DNA of 64,000 bases, from assembly GCF_021130785.1 (NCBI RefSeq), contig NC_060207.1:189804001-189868000 (forward strand). The letters are read 5' to 3'. The notes beneath the pieces were generated by a model. That model searched no databases. It saw only the letters and a list, made by a program, of their open reading frames with translations, and was not told the DNA's origin. Both the position numbers and the translations under genes were made by a program. Shown piece after piece: positions 46,625 through 58,650 of this stretch. How positions within the stretch are numbered: position 1 is the stretch's first letter; each line of letters opens with the position of its first letter. The DNA is from Homalodisca vitripennis. Taxonomy: Eukaryota > Arthropoda > Insecta > Hemiptera > Cicadellidae.

Positions 46625-48967
46625 CTGTTCTTAAATGTCTCTTGGTCTACAGTGTGTACTATTCTGTCTAAGAACTAATAACGAGCCATTATGATTTCTT
46701 GAAAAGCGCTGGTTGTAAAATTTTTTATTAATGTTTTTATTAATATTTTATTAATTATATTATATATATTTTATTTATTATATTTTATTAATTTTTATTA
46801 ACTAGTGTTTTAATAATATGAAATCTACAACTAAAATGGAATATTTTGATAAAGTTTAATAATTTATGAATGCAATAGTTTTGTATTGTATTTTTACAAA
46901 ACGCATTCATTACTGTATAAAATAAATTAGGATTTAGTTAAGTTGAGATCGTTAAAACCATCGCAGTAAATCACGTGACGGCGGGCAACTGTCAAGTGTG
47001 TAGGAGGATAAGAGGCAAAGCACGTTTCTTACAAATTTGTTGTGTATTTTGGAAGCATTCTTTAGGAAAACTATTTATTTATTAATCTTCTTAAGTGGTA
47101 TTTTGCACAAGTCGAGGATAAATTCTTGAACAATTACATGGTATTCAGTACGGTTAATCCATCCAAAATAATTTCACCTTGTGCTTTACATGTCTTTGTA
47201 CCTCAATTTCAATTTGAATATGACACCGAATAGGACAGTACCCAGGAATTAAATTGAAAGAGAAATATAGTTCGTGCAGAAAGTCGGGGTAGTTTGGATC
47301 ATTTTACAGAACTTGTCACTTATTATAACAGAAAAACATACAATTATTATAAGGTGAATAAAGCGAGTGTAGTAGGAAAATGAGACCTAGCTTCAGTACT
47401 AACTAAGATGGAGGGTTTCTTGGAACTCCATCCATTATTCAATAGACATGCAAACCGATGGAGTTTTGTAATATTACGGCGATTGAATCATAACATACCA
47501 AGGTTTTAAACTTAAGGAACTGACTATTTATTTGACAGAAGATTTGAATGGACTTGATTTGGGATCAGGAGCGTTAATGGCTTCCAGACATTTAGAAAAA
47601 TTAATCTGCGCTATTATGTAGCGGTATTTTGTTACATACAAGTTAAACACCTGTCAAAACTAACATACGAATCGTATGTATAGAAATCCAAAATGACAAA
47701 GTGAGAGTCTTGAGTTTGTTTTGACATTACAGTAGAAGCGGAAAATCGCATCTTCAACGAGTCAGTGAACAGAGAACCTTGCCTCAGGATTTCTTGCAAA
47801 CCTCTAGAGGAAGCTTACTTTTGCTATGTTAAAATATTAACAACGTAATAATTATTAATTCCTCTAAAAACATTTCTAAACAAAATAATAATAATACAAG
47901 GACTATGATGCACTGTTAAATTACTTGGTATACTTCTAAACTTTGTTATATTTCAATATTTATAAGCAAGTAAAAACCCCGCTAAACAGTTTCTTTCCTT
48001 AAAAAGTATATTATGGAAAATATATTACAAACATTCATACAGATGAATGGAACGTTGAGAAGTTTAGCAGTAAAACCGCTGAGGGAAAGTTTTATGTATA
48101 CTCCTAGTCTGTTGATGCGCAACAGTGTACTACAAAGGAAATACGAAGAATATAAAAGGAACTCTTGAAGAGTAAAAGATAACAAAGCCAGAGTGAGGTG
48201 TTGTATTATCTTGAGATAATTACATAAAATCAAACTTAATTATTATTTACAGGTATCATTATGTAATTACATACTATCACAATGGTCATTCCAAAATGGA
48301 TACGTATTATTGAATAATACTTTTATTAGTAAAATTTGGAATATTATTTAAAGACTTATAGCAAAAAATAAAATATTTTACAGTATTTGTGTTACTGCAC
48401 CGATATGCCGAAAGAAACATACTATCGCGAAAATTCACGTACTCGCCTAATGGTTTATAGCAATAGAATTATATAATACTTATAACTATACTAGATAATC
48501 TCTTACTAGATCTAGTTATCGTACAATGTTTATGATGTTAATGAGCTAGTTTAATTGTTTTAGTAGATTTTATGTACAAAAAATTATTGGAATTACATTT
48601 TCAAAACGTATATTTGGACTTCTGATGTCCTTTTATTGGCTAATACTCATCCAATTAATAATAAAAAACAATTGGTTCTGTGTTAATGATTCTTAATCGA
48701 TTATACACAGTCATTTAGGTACAACAGCACATGAAGAAATAGTAAAAGGTTTAGATATGAATCGTATAAAATGTCTTGTTAGCTTTTGTCTTAGTGATAT
48801 ATTTCAAGCAAAAAATTCTCATATTATAGAGGGCAATGTACAAAAGCATGATGTTATACTATTCGTGGCGTGAAGCCTTCGTATACCAGTGCAAAGTTCT
48901 CGGTTGTAGGCCCCTCGGATATCAACTAGCAGTTTCATCGTGGAAAGCTAAGTTAATTTGTTGTATT

Positions 48968-48970
<3 letters not shown>
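46625..48970. other. AT-rich presumed intron, no feature seen
   Basis: Contains attttattaa-rich low-complexity sequence at 46720-46800, directly right of the Tigger insertion. The open frame at 47982-48233 has no support. Confidence 0.5.

Positions 48971-49014
<44 letters not shown>
48971..49014. repeat. (AT)22 microsatellite
   Basis: Uninterrupted alternating AT, giving an incidental Ile-Tyr open frame. Confidence 0.95.
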
Positions 49015-49017
<3 letters not shown>

Positions 49018-49475
49018 AGCTGCACCTTTAATAAACACCAAACTTATATCTTTCGTATACACCTTTTTACTTGCTATTGTTGCTGTTTCTCAATACTATC
49101 GATTATTGACGATTTAATTGTATTTTAATGTGAGTTAAGTGGCCTGGCCGAGGATTCACATTATGAATGGAGATGTAACCATTGGAATACACGTTACATA
49201 CACCAGGAGGTGGGAAGCTGATGGAGAAATCAATTGTGGCATTTCCTGTGGTATCGCTTCAAAGTGGTATCGGTCTTCCACATTCGGTGGTGCGTGAGAG
49301 ACGTTTAGTGCTCTAGGTTCTGTGTATTGCCATCGCTTGGGTTCATTCTCACCAGTCTGGACTCCATCTGTTGGTGTACCAGTCAGGTATTATTTAAGTT
49401 TTTGAGTGACATTTGCTGCATCTTTTAATTTTAATTTTTTTTTGCATCAGATATGTGTTTTAAGCATCTAAAGAA

Positions 49476-49555
49476 GAGAGTAAATTTCAATCCCCAAAAC
49501 GTAATGTTTTTTTAGGTATACATAAATATGACAAATACCAGAAATCCTGTTATCT
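49476..49555 (+). repeat. Fragment of the hammerhead-like family, copy 2
   Basis: Reads atctaaagaagagagtaaat, then ttcaatccccaaaacgtaat and acaaataccagaaatcctgt, matching copy 1 block by block, with decay in the stem and in the GAAAC block. Confidence 0.35.
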
Positions 49556-49639
49556 TTTAAAGCATTGTAATTGCCTTGAGGAATTTACTTTTGGCAACGC
49601 ATTGGAGAAGTCACTGCAGCTGTCAATAAAAATTCGCGT

Positions 49640-49800
49640 TTAACTCATTGTACTTAGTACTAGTTACTAACCATTCTGCTTTAGTGTTCACTAATTACGA
49701 GTGGTCGTGTTTTTGAAGCAGCAGCGGGAAGTGACCACTGCCGCTGTATATAAAAGGTCCCATTTAACTCGTTGTAGCCAAGCGACCGCTCCCGCAGGAG
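49640..49800 (+). repeat. Imperfect direct repeat around a cctccc-ending block
   Basis: tcgcgtttaactcattgta (about 49632) and tcccatttaactcgttgta (about 49768) follow related text (tgcagctgtcaataaaaatt and tgccgctgtatataaaaggt), giving an old duplication with a period of about 136 bp. It ends at a G-rich tract near 49798-49807. Confidence 0.5.
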
Positions 49801-51223
49801 GGGGGGATTTGGACCTCTTTGTTATCATAGTCACTTTACTCACCGTCTATGTTATGGATTAGATACCAAATAAGGAAACATTCATATAATGGTAAAAATA
49901 TAATTTAATTAGTCAGCGCTTATAAAATATACTTGTTAGCCACTAACTATGTATAGAAAATACAAACCTTATTAATATCCCTATCGGCGCAGTTGGTTGT
50001 GTTGCTGTTATCTCAAAATATCGAATTGAGGATGCTGTTTTGATAGTTAATCTGTTACTATATGTCTATTTAATAATTTTCATATTATGAAAAATTTTGA
50101 CTATTTCAGTAAGACCATAATCATCAGAAGGTTTGAAAGATTTAAACAGTTATAAACCTAGTTTCTAAAAGTATGGACTCGGCAGCTATAAAAAATGATA
50201 TACAAAGATATAGTAGGGACAACATTAGTCGTAATTACTATGGGAAATGTTTCCATTTTGATCTACAATGCTTAATAAGTAAAATTATCCTTTCACAACT
50301 TTTGTGAAGGATGGCCACCATCTTAAAACCTTAAGGGAAATAAGAAATATGAAGGTTTAACGTTACTTAAACCTACATTAAAAACCATTTTATTTTTCAA
50401 GTGGTTACATTGGGCTCATATCACTTATATTAAATTTATGTTATTGTACACATCCCAAACTGTTGTACAACGCTATCGTCAAAAATGTGTGATGACATTT
50501 TATCGAAATTTTACTGAAATAGTAGATGAAAAATAAATCCAAACGGATGGTTCAAACATTTTTTAAAGCATAGGATGAACTGAATGGTGTTTTTATATAT
50601 TTAAGTATGATTTTCCCTGCAAATTATACGTACGATTAAATTATATGGGGAGAACAAAAGTCAGCATATAAAAATTGTATTTTATAAGATAAAGCTGTAT
50701 ATGCTGGACATACATAGAAAATAGTAATAACATCAATCAGCATTAAAATATAGACCATAGTAAACTTGGATTTTTGGACTAGTGAATAAAAAATTTAAAA
50801 TGAATTTAAAATGACTCTGCATTAAAGCATTTTGGGAAATCAGAACAGGTTATGTTAAATTTTTAGTTCAATTTTAATAGCATGATAATTGCGATCAATT
50901 TTTTAACGTTTTAAATATTGGATAAAATTAGTTAAAATAATGCTAATTCAACATAAGCACCGAGTTGTGTGGTGTATACAGTTTTCTTAACTAATCCTCT
51001 TAAAGTAATTAATGATTGTATTAACACATTAAGTTGTTTTAGAGTCTAATAATAATTATATGGAAATGTCAATAAGCTTTTAGAAATCTCCTTTATTTAC
51101 AATAGTGTAAACCCAATGGTAAAAAATTGAGAGCAAATACATGAGGGAAAGTTTGGCATATCTCCAGCCATCGTCCTCACCACTCCTGCCAAAGTTAACA
51201 CAACTTTTTTGGCGCCTGCCATA

Positions 51224-52215
51224 GTGTGGTGGGATATTAATTGCTTGTAAAACTGTCACCGGACAGTTAAACTAGATCTATATCAAAGTTGTCTGTAATA
51301 TTCACACTCTATACTTTCGTACATAGTGTGGTGGGATATTAGTTGCTTGTGGAACTGTCACCGGACAGTTAAACTAGATATATATCAATGCATGTAGTAT
51401 TCACACTATATTCGTTCGTACTGTGGTGGGATATTAATTGCTTGTGGAACTGTCACCGGACAGTTAAACTAGATATATATCAATGCATGTAGTATTCACA
51501 CTATATTCGTTCGTACTGTGGTGGGATATTAATTGCTTGTGGAACTGTCACCGGACAGTTAAACTAGATATATATCAATGCATGTAGTATTCACACTATA
51601 TTCGTTCGTACTGTGGTGGGATATTAATTGCTTGTGGAACTGTCACCGGACAGTTAAACTATATCTATATCAATGCATGTAGTATTCACACTATATTCGT
51701 CCGTACTGTGGTGGGATATTAATTGCTTGTGATATTGGCATTGGACAGTGAACTAGATCTATATAAAAGTTTTCTGTAATATTCACATTTGTTTGTAAAA
51801 AGTGTGGTGGGATATTAATTGTTTGTAAAACTGTCACCGGACAGTTAAACTAGATCTATAGCAATGTTCTCTTTAATATTCACACTATATTCATTCGTAC
51901 TGTGGTGGGATATTAATTGCTTGTGATATTGGCATTGGACAGTTAACTAGATCTATATAAAAGTTTTCTGTAATATTCAAATTCTATACGTTTGTAAAAA
52001 GTGTGGTGGGATATTAATTGTTTGTAAAACTGTCACCGGACAGTTAAACTAGATCTATAGCAATGTTCTCTTTAATATTCACACTATATTCATTCGTACT
52101 GTGGTGGGATATTAATTAATTGCTTGTGATATTGATATTGGACAATTAAACTAGATCTATCAAATCAAAGTTCTCTGTAATTTTTACACTCTATACGTTC
52201 GTATGTAGTGTTGTG
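51224..52215 (+). repeat. Tandem satellite, about ten units of 95-102 bp with an internal hairpin
   Basis: tgtggtgggatatt recurs at 51225, 51327, 51422, 51517, 51612, 51707, 51803, 51901, 52002 and 52100. Seven units contain the perfect hairpin AACTGTC-accg-GACAGTT; units at 51707, 51901 and 52100 have a variant (gatattggcattggacagt) that cannot pair in the same way. Units at 51422, 51517 and 51612 are nearly identical. From 51707 on, variant and hairpin units alternate, giving a dimer of about 196 bp. Confidence 0.93.
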
Positions 52216-53654
52216 GTGACAAATACTTTCTTCGATTTATTTGTAATGGTAAAGCTTAAATATTACGTTAAACATATTTTAAACGCTTTTACGGTTAAGA
52301 AATATAATGAATGAGCAATTTATAACAAGGATGGACTTTCTTTGGCCTTTGATGTGAATGAAAATCGTCTCTGACACTAGATGAATGTAAAGACACTCTA
52401 GTTACGGAAATTATTTACTATAAATCATACATTCCAAAATACACAAACGCTAATCTGATGATTTTGGTGTCTCAACTAACTATATGGATAAAACCGACGA
52501 AACGAAAGAAAGAAAATAAATAAAAATCCGTATTCGTCAGGGAATTTGAATACAATGTTATAACACAGGTCAGAGGTTAGTGCAAACTGTAATCCTGTAT
52601 GATTCAATTATAAACATACATACATTCACATTTATAATATTTATGGTTCGGGTAATACCCTAAAACTACACATTTTCCTGATTCGTACGTATTTTACATC
52701 GTGGTTCTCACTTTTATCCTCGGTTTTCATTCTTGGAACGTATACGTAAGCTCTCTGTGAATCTTATTCAATAGAGTGATACCTGCTTTCTGATCCCTGT
52801 TCAATGTATTATCCTGCTTCCTTGGTATTGGAGAAAACTATATACTAGTATTTTATCTATACTGATAATATACTACAATATAGTATCAATATCGTACCCT
52901 CCTCATTGTCACATGAGTTCGCTGCGCTCTATATTTTTGTCACTCTAAACAACATTTATATTAAGTCTAATTCTGTAATTATTCTGTAAGCTTTTTGGAA
53001 TGTCCGTCCCCTCAACTTTAGTCGCTCACTTTTTTCTGCCAAATTAGTGCCCGAATTTCCGATTTTCTTTGAGCTTTTGTAATCCAAACATCCAAAAATG
53101 TGCTTTAGTCCTCTTGAAATTTTATGCACCTCCTAAAATTTAATGGGCATTTTAGATCCCACTGTGCAGAACCAAATTTTAAACGTAAATACGAATAGAC
53201 CAATATTTCACAAGGCGGCTTTTAAAGTTTTAAACAGATTCAGTTCATCCAATTCAGTCGTATTACCTGAATTCATCTAAAAGTTAAAATTGAATATAAT
53301 TAGGATAAAATCACTCGCCAATAAAATTGTAAATATGCCATTGTTTTGTCCCATATACGATTGTAGTACTTATTGTTTTGATTAGTTTTCCCTTACTTAA
53401 TTCCAAGAAAATATCTAATATTAGTTTTTAGTCACAGAAACTATTCTAAAAATCTCATTATTTGACTGGAAGAAATTCTGAATCTTTAATAATAAAAAAG
53501 TTCAAGAATCCGATGCAAATTTACTGCCAACCCGGGGAATTAAATACATGTAATATACTCGTATGAAATCAATTGAAAAACAATTCAATAATATTAGTGC
53601 GTAATGCCAATGTTTATGACGTCATCCAAAGTTATCCACCAAGGTATGACACTG
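52216..53654. other. AT-rich presumed intron downstream of the satellite, no feature seen
   Basis: No repeats matching elsewhere in the window and no coding signal. Confidence 0.5.
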
Positions 53655-53830
53655 ACATAAAAATATAGCATTCATACACTGACCCGTCGCTGGTGGTAGC
53701 TTTAGAGTGCAGTACCGTGTATCGTTCATATCCGACCGCTGCACACTAAATGTGGTGCAAATAAACGTTTGCTCTTTCTCTCCATATCGGGGCACATTTC
53801 ACTTGCCACTCTATAACTGGTTGTTTCAGT
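53655..53830 (+). repeat. Dispersed repeat pair member D
   Basis: Shows the same series of blocks as 43425-43612: ataaaaatatag, cactgacccgtcgctgg, tatcgttcatatccgaccg, gcacactaaatgtggtg and ctctttctctccatatcgg. Confidence 0.5.
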
Positions 53831-55003
53831 CTGTCTGCGATCGATATTCATTATTTTGTTATTGGCAAATCATACTTTAAAACGTCCGTTGAAGTCGATA
53901 TGTGATAAAACACGCATAGTACTTTCTACAGTTTGTCAGTCGACACCTAGAAATAGTAGTACGCAAGTCTCTTGCTTATTAATAATTACATAACTGCTAT
54001 TAATTTCTTGTCAACAAGAATTACACAACTTTGTGGCAATAATTTTTCAGAAATCAATTAATTACATTTAGTTTAATAAACTGTTTGTGGCAAATTATAT
54101 GACGACTTATTTTTTTGGAAAGGTTTTGATTAATGGAATATTTTGATTAAACTAAATTAAAAAGTCTAATACTCAATGTTGCGCCTTCAAAACAACACAG
54201 GCGTTGCAATACTCAATTGCTCTGTTGTTGCATAAATCAGAAATGTAGGAGGCGTAATGGTGAAGTTCATTGGACAATTTATATAATTCATAATAGCTTT
54301 ATATTTACGTATGGCTTCACTTGTTGGAGAAAATAGAGATTTCACAAACCATATACGTTTGTAGTGATAATAAGGGAGACTCTATTATTGGTTGTCATGC
54401 TTGTATAAAAACTGTGAGATGTTTTTGAAACTTGTAATGTACATTACCATTTATCGCACAGTTGTGTTTTATTTTATTTTCATATTTACCGGTTCTCTAC
54501 GAAAATAACAAACCATAAGTTCAAAAATGTTTAGTAAAGCATTGCAATACAGTTTTCACACGGACTGTACACATCATACCATGGTTTTGTATTGGTATCA
54601 AACTAAACCAACAACTTAAATACATTTACAAGTTTCCAGAGTTTTAGAATTACTAACAACATTAAAGTGTAACACATTTTGACTTAACGTAAACTAATGG
54701 AAGGTTTCACCTAAAGTTTCATGTAATCCAGTCAGGATTTATTTTTAATTCAGAAACCAATAAAAGTCCCGTCTCTAAAAGTTCGATATTGGATTCCGAC
54801 GTCATCAACTTTTAATGGCGCACTCTGTAATTTCTGACCGTGACTTCGACATTTTACTCTACTAGAATTATATATAAGCCATGTAAAAATAATTTAAATA
54901 CGTTAATTAATTTACTGAGCTGCTGCCATTTAACGTTATTGTGGTCTCAATAAATAACAGGATGCGCCAGATTGTAAAGAAAAATTGTAAAAAAATTAAT
55001 TTT

Positions 55004-55037
55004 GATTTTAACAAACAAATAATTGTTTGTTAAAATC
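55004..55037. repeat. Perfect 15-bp inverted repeat
   Basis: GATTTTAACAAACAA (55004-55018) and its exact reverse complement (55023-55037) are separated by ataa. Both flanks continue with attaatt-type sequence. In AT-rich DNA this could form by palindrome-generating replication slippage. Confidence 0.85.
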
Positions 55038-55989
55038 TAAATAATTAATTTATAAATCTGTAGAGTGCATAATAAATATTATTAATAATTAATTTATTAA
55101 TCTAAAAAAATAATTTTCATGCATAAATATTACGAACGATATAGCATTACTTCTTATAAGAGATACTTAAAAAGGCACTAGTCTAGTAAAACCAGGGCCC
55201 AACCCTAATACCCGAAATACTTGAAATTTTGGCTATTATATGTATATGATAAGTGATAAATATTTGCTGGGCATTAATTACATTAGTTTTTTAATTTACA
55301 CTTAATTTGAAACAAAAAAAGTGATAAAAGTTTGTGCTGTGGAGATATTTAAGGTGTAATATATCATTAGTGCTTATTTACATTTTTCTTTAAACTATTG
55401 ATCTTTTTGTTAATAGCAAGCCACTACTTGTAATAATGACTCAACAAAATCACAAATCCTTTCAGTTCCTGGTATCAGTGGGGTTGTATTAGTTACAAAT
55501 ATAAATTTGTAGAACGTGTCTTGTTTCTTAAACATGAGATAAGGTAATTGGATAAAGTTTGTAAAGTTAAAAATCAATACTTTAATGTAAAGGAACATTA
55601 TTTTTTACAACAAACCTAAGGTATCAGAAATGGATTTATGTTAAAATTATTGTGAAATTAATAATTGGAAAGTATTGTGAACGAGCAGTTGGTTGATAGT
55701 TTAGTTTCTGAAATCTGACATATTTTCTATAAAAAGCTTAATCATCACACTAATTATTTACTGTATATGGTCTTTAACTGTATACTATGACAAACAACAT
55801 AAATTACATTTTTATGGTATATTGTAATTAAGTCAAAAAACCAAGAATGCAATTCTTTTGGGTTATTAATGTAAAAAGTTCATATAATTTAGAAATTTTG
55901 TAGTTAGAAAGAAAGAATTAGAGTACAACAAAAAACTATATAATTTTTGGAGTCCACATTTCTCTGAAGAGATTAAAATAATTCGTCGA

Positions 55990-56281
55990 CGAAGGCATTC
56001 AAAACGAACTCTTTTGGTCGTTTTAACGTCAGAGACACCTAGACTACAAGGAAGCTGTCAATTGTGCACCTGATGAGACAATGAGACCACCTCTTCATCT
56101 AGATTATACCGTATAGATGGTGGGTAAACCAAACAAAGGTCTCATGCAGGTGTCTAGGATATCGCAACGATGCAAGAGGTTCCAAGAAGTTAATTTGGAT
56201 CTCTTTAGACGAGAGTGGTCTCCAAATTTCAAAGGATAAGTCTGTAGCAGTGTCAGAATTCAGAATTTGCACTAAGCGGGG
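55990..56281 (+). repeat. Dispersed repeat family 'GCACTAAGCGGA', copy 4
   Basis: Contains acgtcagagacacctagact, ggatctctttagacgag, tctgtagcagtgtcagaatt and tttgcactaagcgg in the order of copy 2, but more diverged and with extra sequence (56050-56190). Confidence 0.55.
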
Positions 56282-56627
56282 GGTAAAATTAACTAAACTT
56301 AATATTCGCTTACATTTTTCGTTAAAATTGTAGGCTTAAGTTTAAAATATGAAATTTATATTAATTTCTTAAGTATATTATTTATTGGAAAATGAAACAT
56401 CCGTTATATACGGTTTTACATGCCATCGTTTATTAACTGATTATTTTATTTAACACATAGTTTGGGCTTATCTTTAACATCAATATTACAGTCGATTGAA
56501 TAAAATAAATTTTTCATTCCAGCCAATCATTTTCATGCAATTGTGAATGGAGAAATACAGTTAATGTTATACAAGATTGTGTAGTTAATGAACATCATGG
56601 AGCGCTTCCCATAACGATTAATTATAT

Positions 56628-56662
56628 GAGACCTCCGGGCAATGGGGGAGGGGGGAGGTCTC
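56628..56662. repeat. 9-bp inverted repeat around a G-rich loop
   Basis: GAGACCTCC and GGAGGTCTC are exact complements; the 17-base loop holds two runs of G (gggggag and gggg). Hairpin or G-quadruplex potential only. Confidence 0.6.
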
Positions 56663-57373
56663 TGGACACGAAGGTATTCCAACCTAATTACAGGTAGCTC
56701 ATAACTCAAGTTGGAAGTACGAGTTAAAACTTGCATTTATATGTAATTACTGTATAAGTTTCAACATTACAATTTTTCTTTATAAAATCCTCTATGTAGA
56801 TTTTATTCTCTTTTTAATTAACGCCTCTTTTTTCTTCGAACCAACTCTATTTTAATTGCAGGAAAGTAAGTTTATTATTCAATGTAAGCATATAATTACG
56901 CGTACGTACGCTAATAAACACTGCTGATAAAGCATTTGAAATGTCGTTGAGGAAGGAATACGTTGTCTGTTTTATATATAAACACTTTTCAATACAATTT
57001 CTTATCATATTATCTAGGCTCTATTAAAGAGATATATACAATAATAAAAAAACCAACCCCTCTTCAATCTCATAAACCTTAGTAGCACTTGAATGTAACA
57101 GTTTATATCGTGGATATACAAAAAGAAGTTTTCACAATTTAACACAGCATCAACAACACATTTTATATATGAAATTTTAACAGGGTTTTTGATTTTTCCA
57201 CGTGATTGTTACGTGAATAGAATATTATATTATGAAGATTGGAACTTATCTTCTTATTCAGGTGTCAAATACTTAATATTTAGCAACCACCAGCCAATAT
57301 GATTCGAACACAATTTACCTTTGAGATCGAGAACTCAAACGTAGGGTTGAGGTTGAATGTGTTAACTCTATCA

Positions 57374-57415
57374 CCCCCCCCCCCCCACTAAGTAGCCTAA
57401 TCTAACCTAACCTAA
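57374..57415. repeat. (C)13 run followed by four CCTAA-type units
   Basis: Thirteen C (57374-57386), then cctaa-tctaa-cctaa-cctaa (57396-57415), three perfect units and one variant. CCTAA is the complement of the TTAGG insect telomere repeat. Too short to call a telomeric insertion with confidence. Confidence 0.5.
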
Positions 57416-57690
57416 CCAAACTTTTGCCATCAGATCTATGTTTCCATATCTAAACCATGATATGGGATATTCCAGTGTAAATTTTTACCTCAGTACTCAC
57501 TATCTTAGTGTTCATAGAATGTTTTCCATAGTGTGCTGTATTTGAAGATCTGTGGTTTTTCACACATATATAAATCTCAGATACATGCTTCAATTATTTT
57601 TACACATAAATTGTCCCGTTGTAAAAAGTTTTAGACTATGACGGGTCCATTGCAGTATAGCAAATTCGCTGTGTATAATGTTTTTGACAC

Positions 57691-57745
57691 GCAAAGAATA
57701 GGATAGATTCTAATTCTGGAAATTATTGCTTTTCGTACAACATTA
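57691..57745 (+). repeat. Fragment of the hammerhead-like family, copy 3
   Basis: Reads gcaaagaataggatagattc then taattctggaaattattgct and tttcgtacaacat. The gatagattc(c/t)aa core is shared with copy 1; the CTGA end is lost. Confidence 0.3.
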
Positions 57746-58529
57746 CTGACCCCCAGAGCCAAATGTCATCCCTTGTTCAACGTGTTTGATGAATATGTAT
57801 AAAAAGTGGCTTGTGGGAACCATAAATATCCCAAAAGAGCCCAAACAAATTAAAACATGGTACAAAAATTTATCTTATAAATGTCTCGGCAAAGTTTGCT
57901 CTCAGCTTGGTTCGCACTTTCGTTTCAATATTTTTGCGGCCGTTTAAAATAAAAATTACATCTCCGCAGTTTATGAAATTAAAGAAAAAGTAGTGTTTTG
58001 AGATGCTTATACAATTCATATGAATGCTGAACGATAGTGAATGTCCGGCAAAAATCCTGTTTCCTTCACAATCCTTCCATCGTCAAAAACAAACTTCAAA
58101 GAAAGTGTACGATTTACACTTTTATTGGAAGGAATAAACGTGTTTATTTAACACTTAAAATTTAACAAAACATTTAACAAACATTTAACAAAATAACATT
58201 TTCTTTATTTTTATTACAGAATAAAAAAAATGTTTGTTTATTTTGTAATAAACAAACATTTGTTGGTATTTTGAATGGTTTTTGAGATATGGATTACATG
58301 TAAATGGTGGTAGTGATAGAAATGCCGAAACAAGTTTAAACTTTTAACTTTTATATATTTTTATTACTTTCGTTAGCCAGTTTTTTTTGCGGCATTCAAT
58401 TTAAATATTACGGCCATTTAAACATTTAAATATTCAATACTCCATTTTTATATAGCTCGGGAAAAAACAAATGGTGTTCTGGAATACATATGAGATTTCC
58501 TAAACCTTTTGTATCTTGAACGGTTTATG

Positions 58530-58650
58530 AGACATTGAGTACATGTAAATCATATGAGAATGAATTAATACATTTTCAGCTGTTACAAAGTCTATCTACT
58601 TTTTCCGAATGAGTCGGAATGACTATTATTCTTGTAAAATATATCTATAA
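58530..58650 (+). repeat. Dispersed repeat pair member F
   Basis: Contains attgagtacatgtaaatcat, atgagaatgaattaatacat and tttcagctgttacaaagtct, in the same order as 17765-17905. Confidence 0.5.

Noticed and set aside
51224..52215. CRISPR-like array of repeats with hairpins
   Set aside because: The whole unit repeats with no unique spacers, and the context is a eukaryotic genome; it is a tandem satellite.
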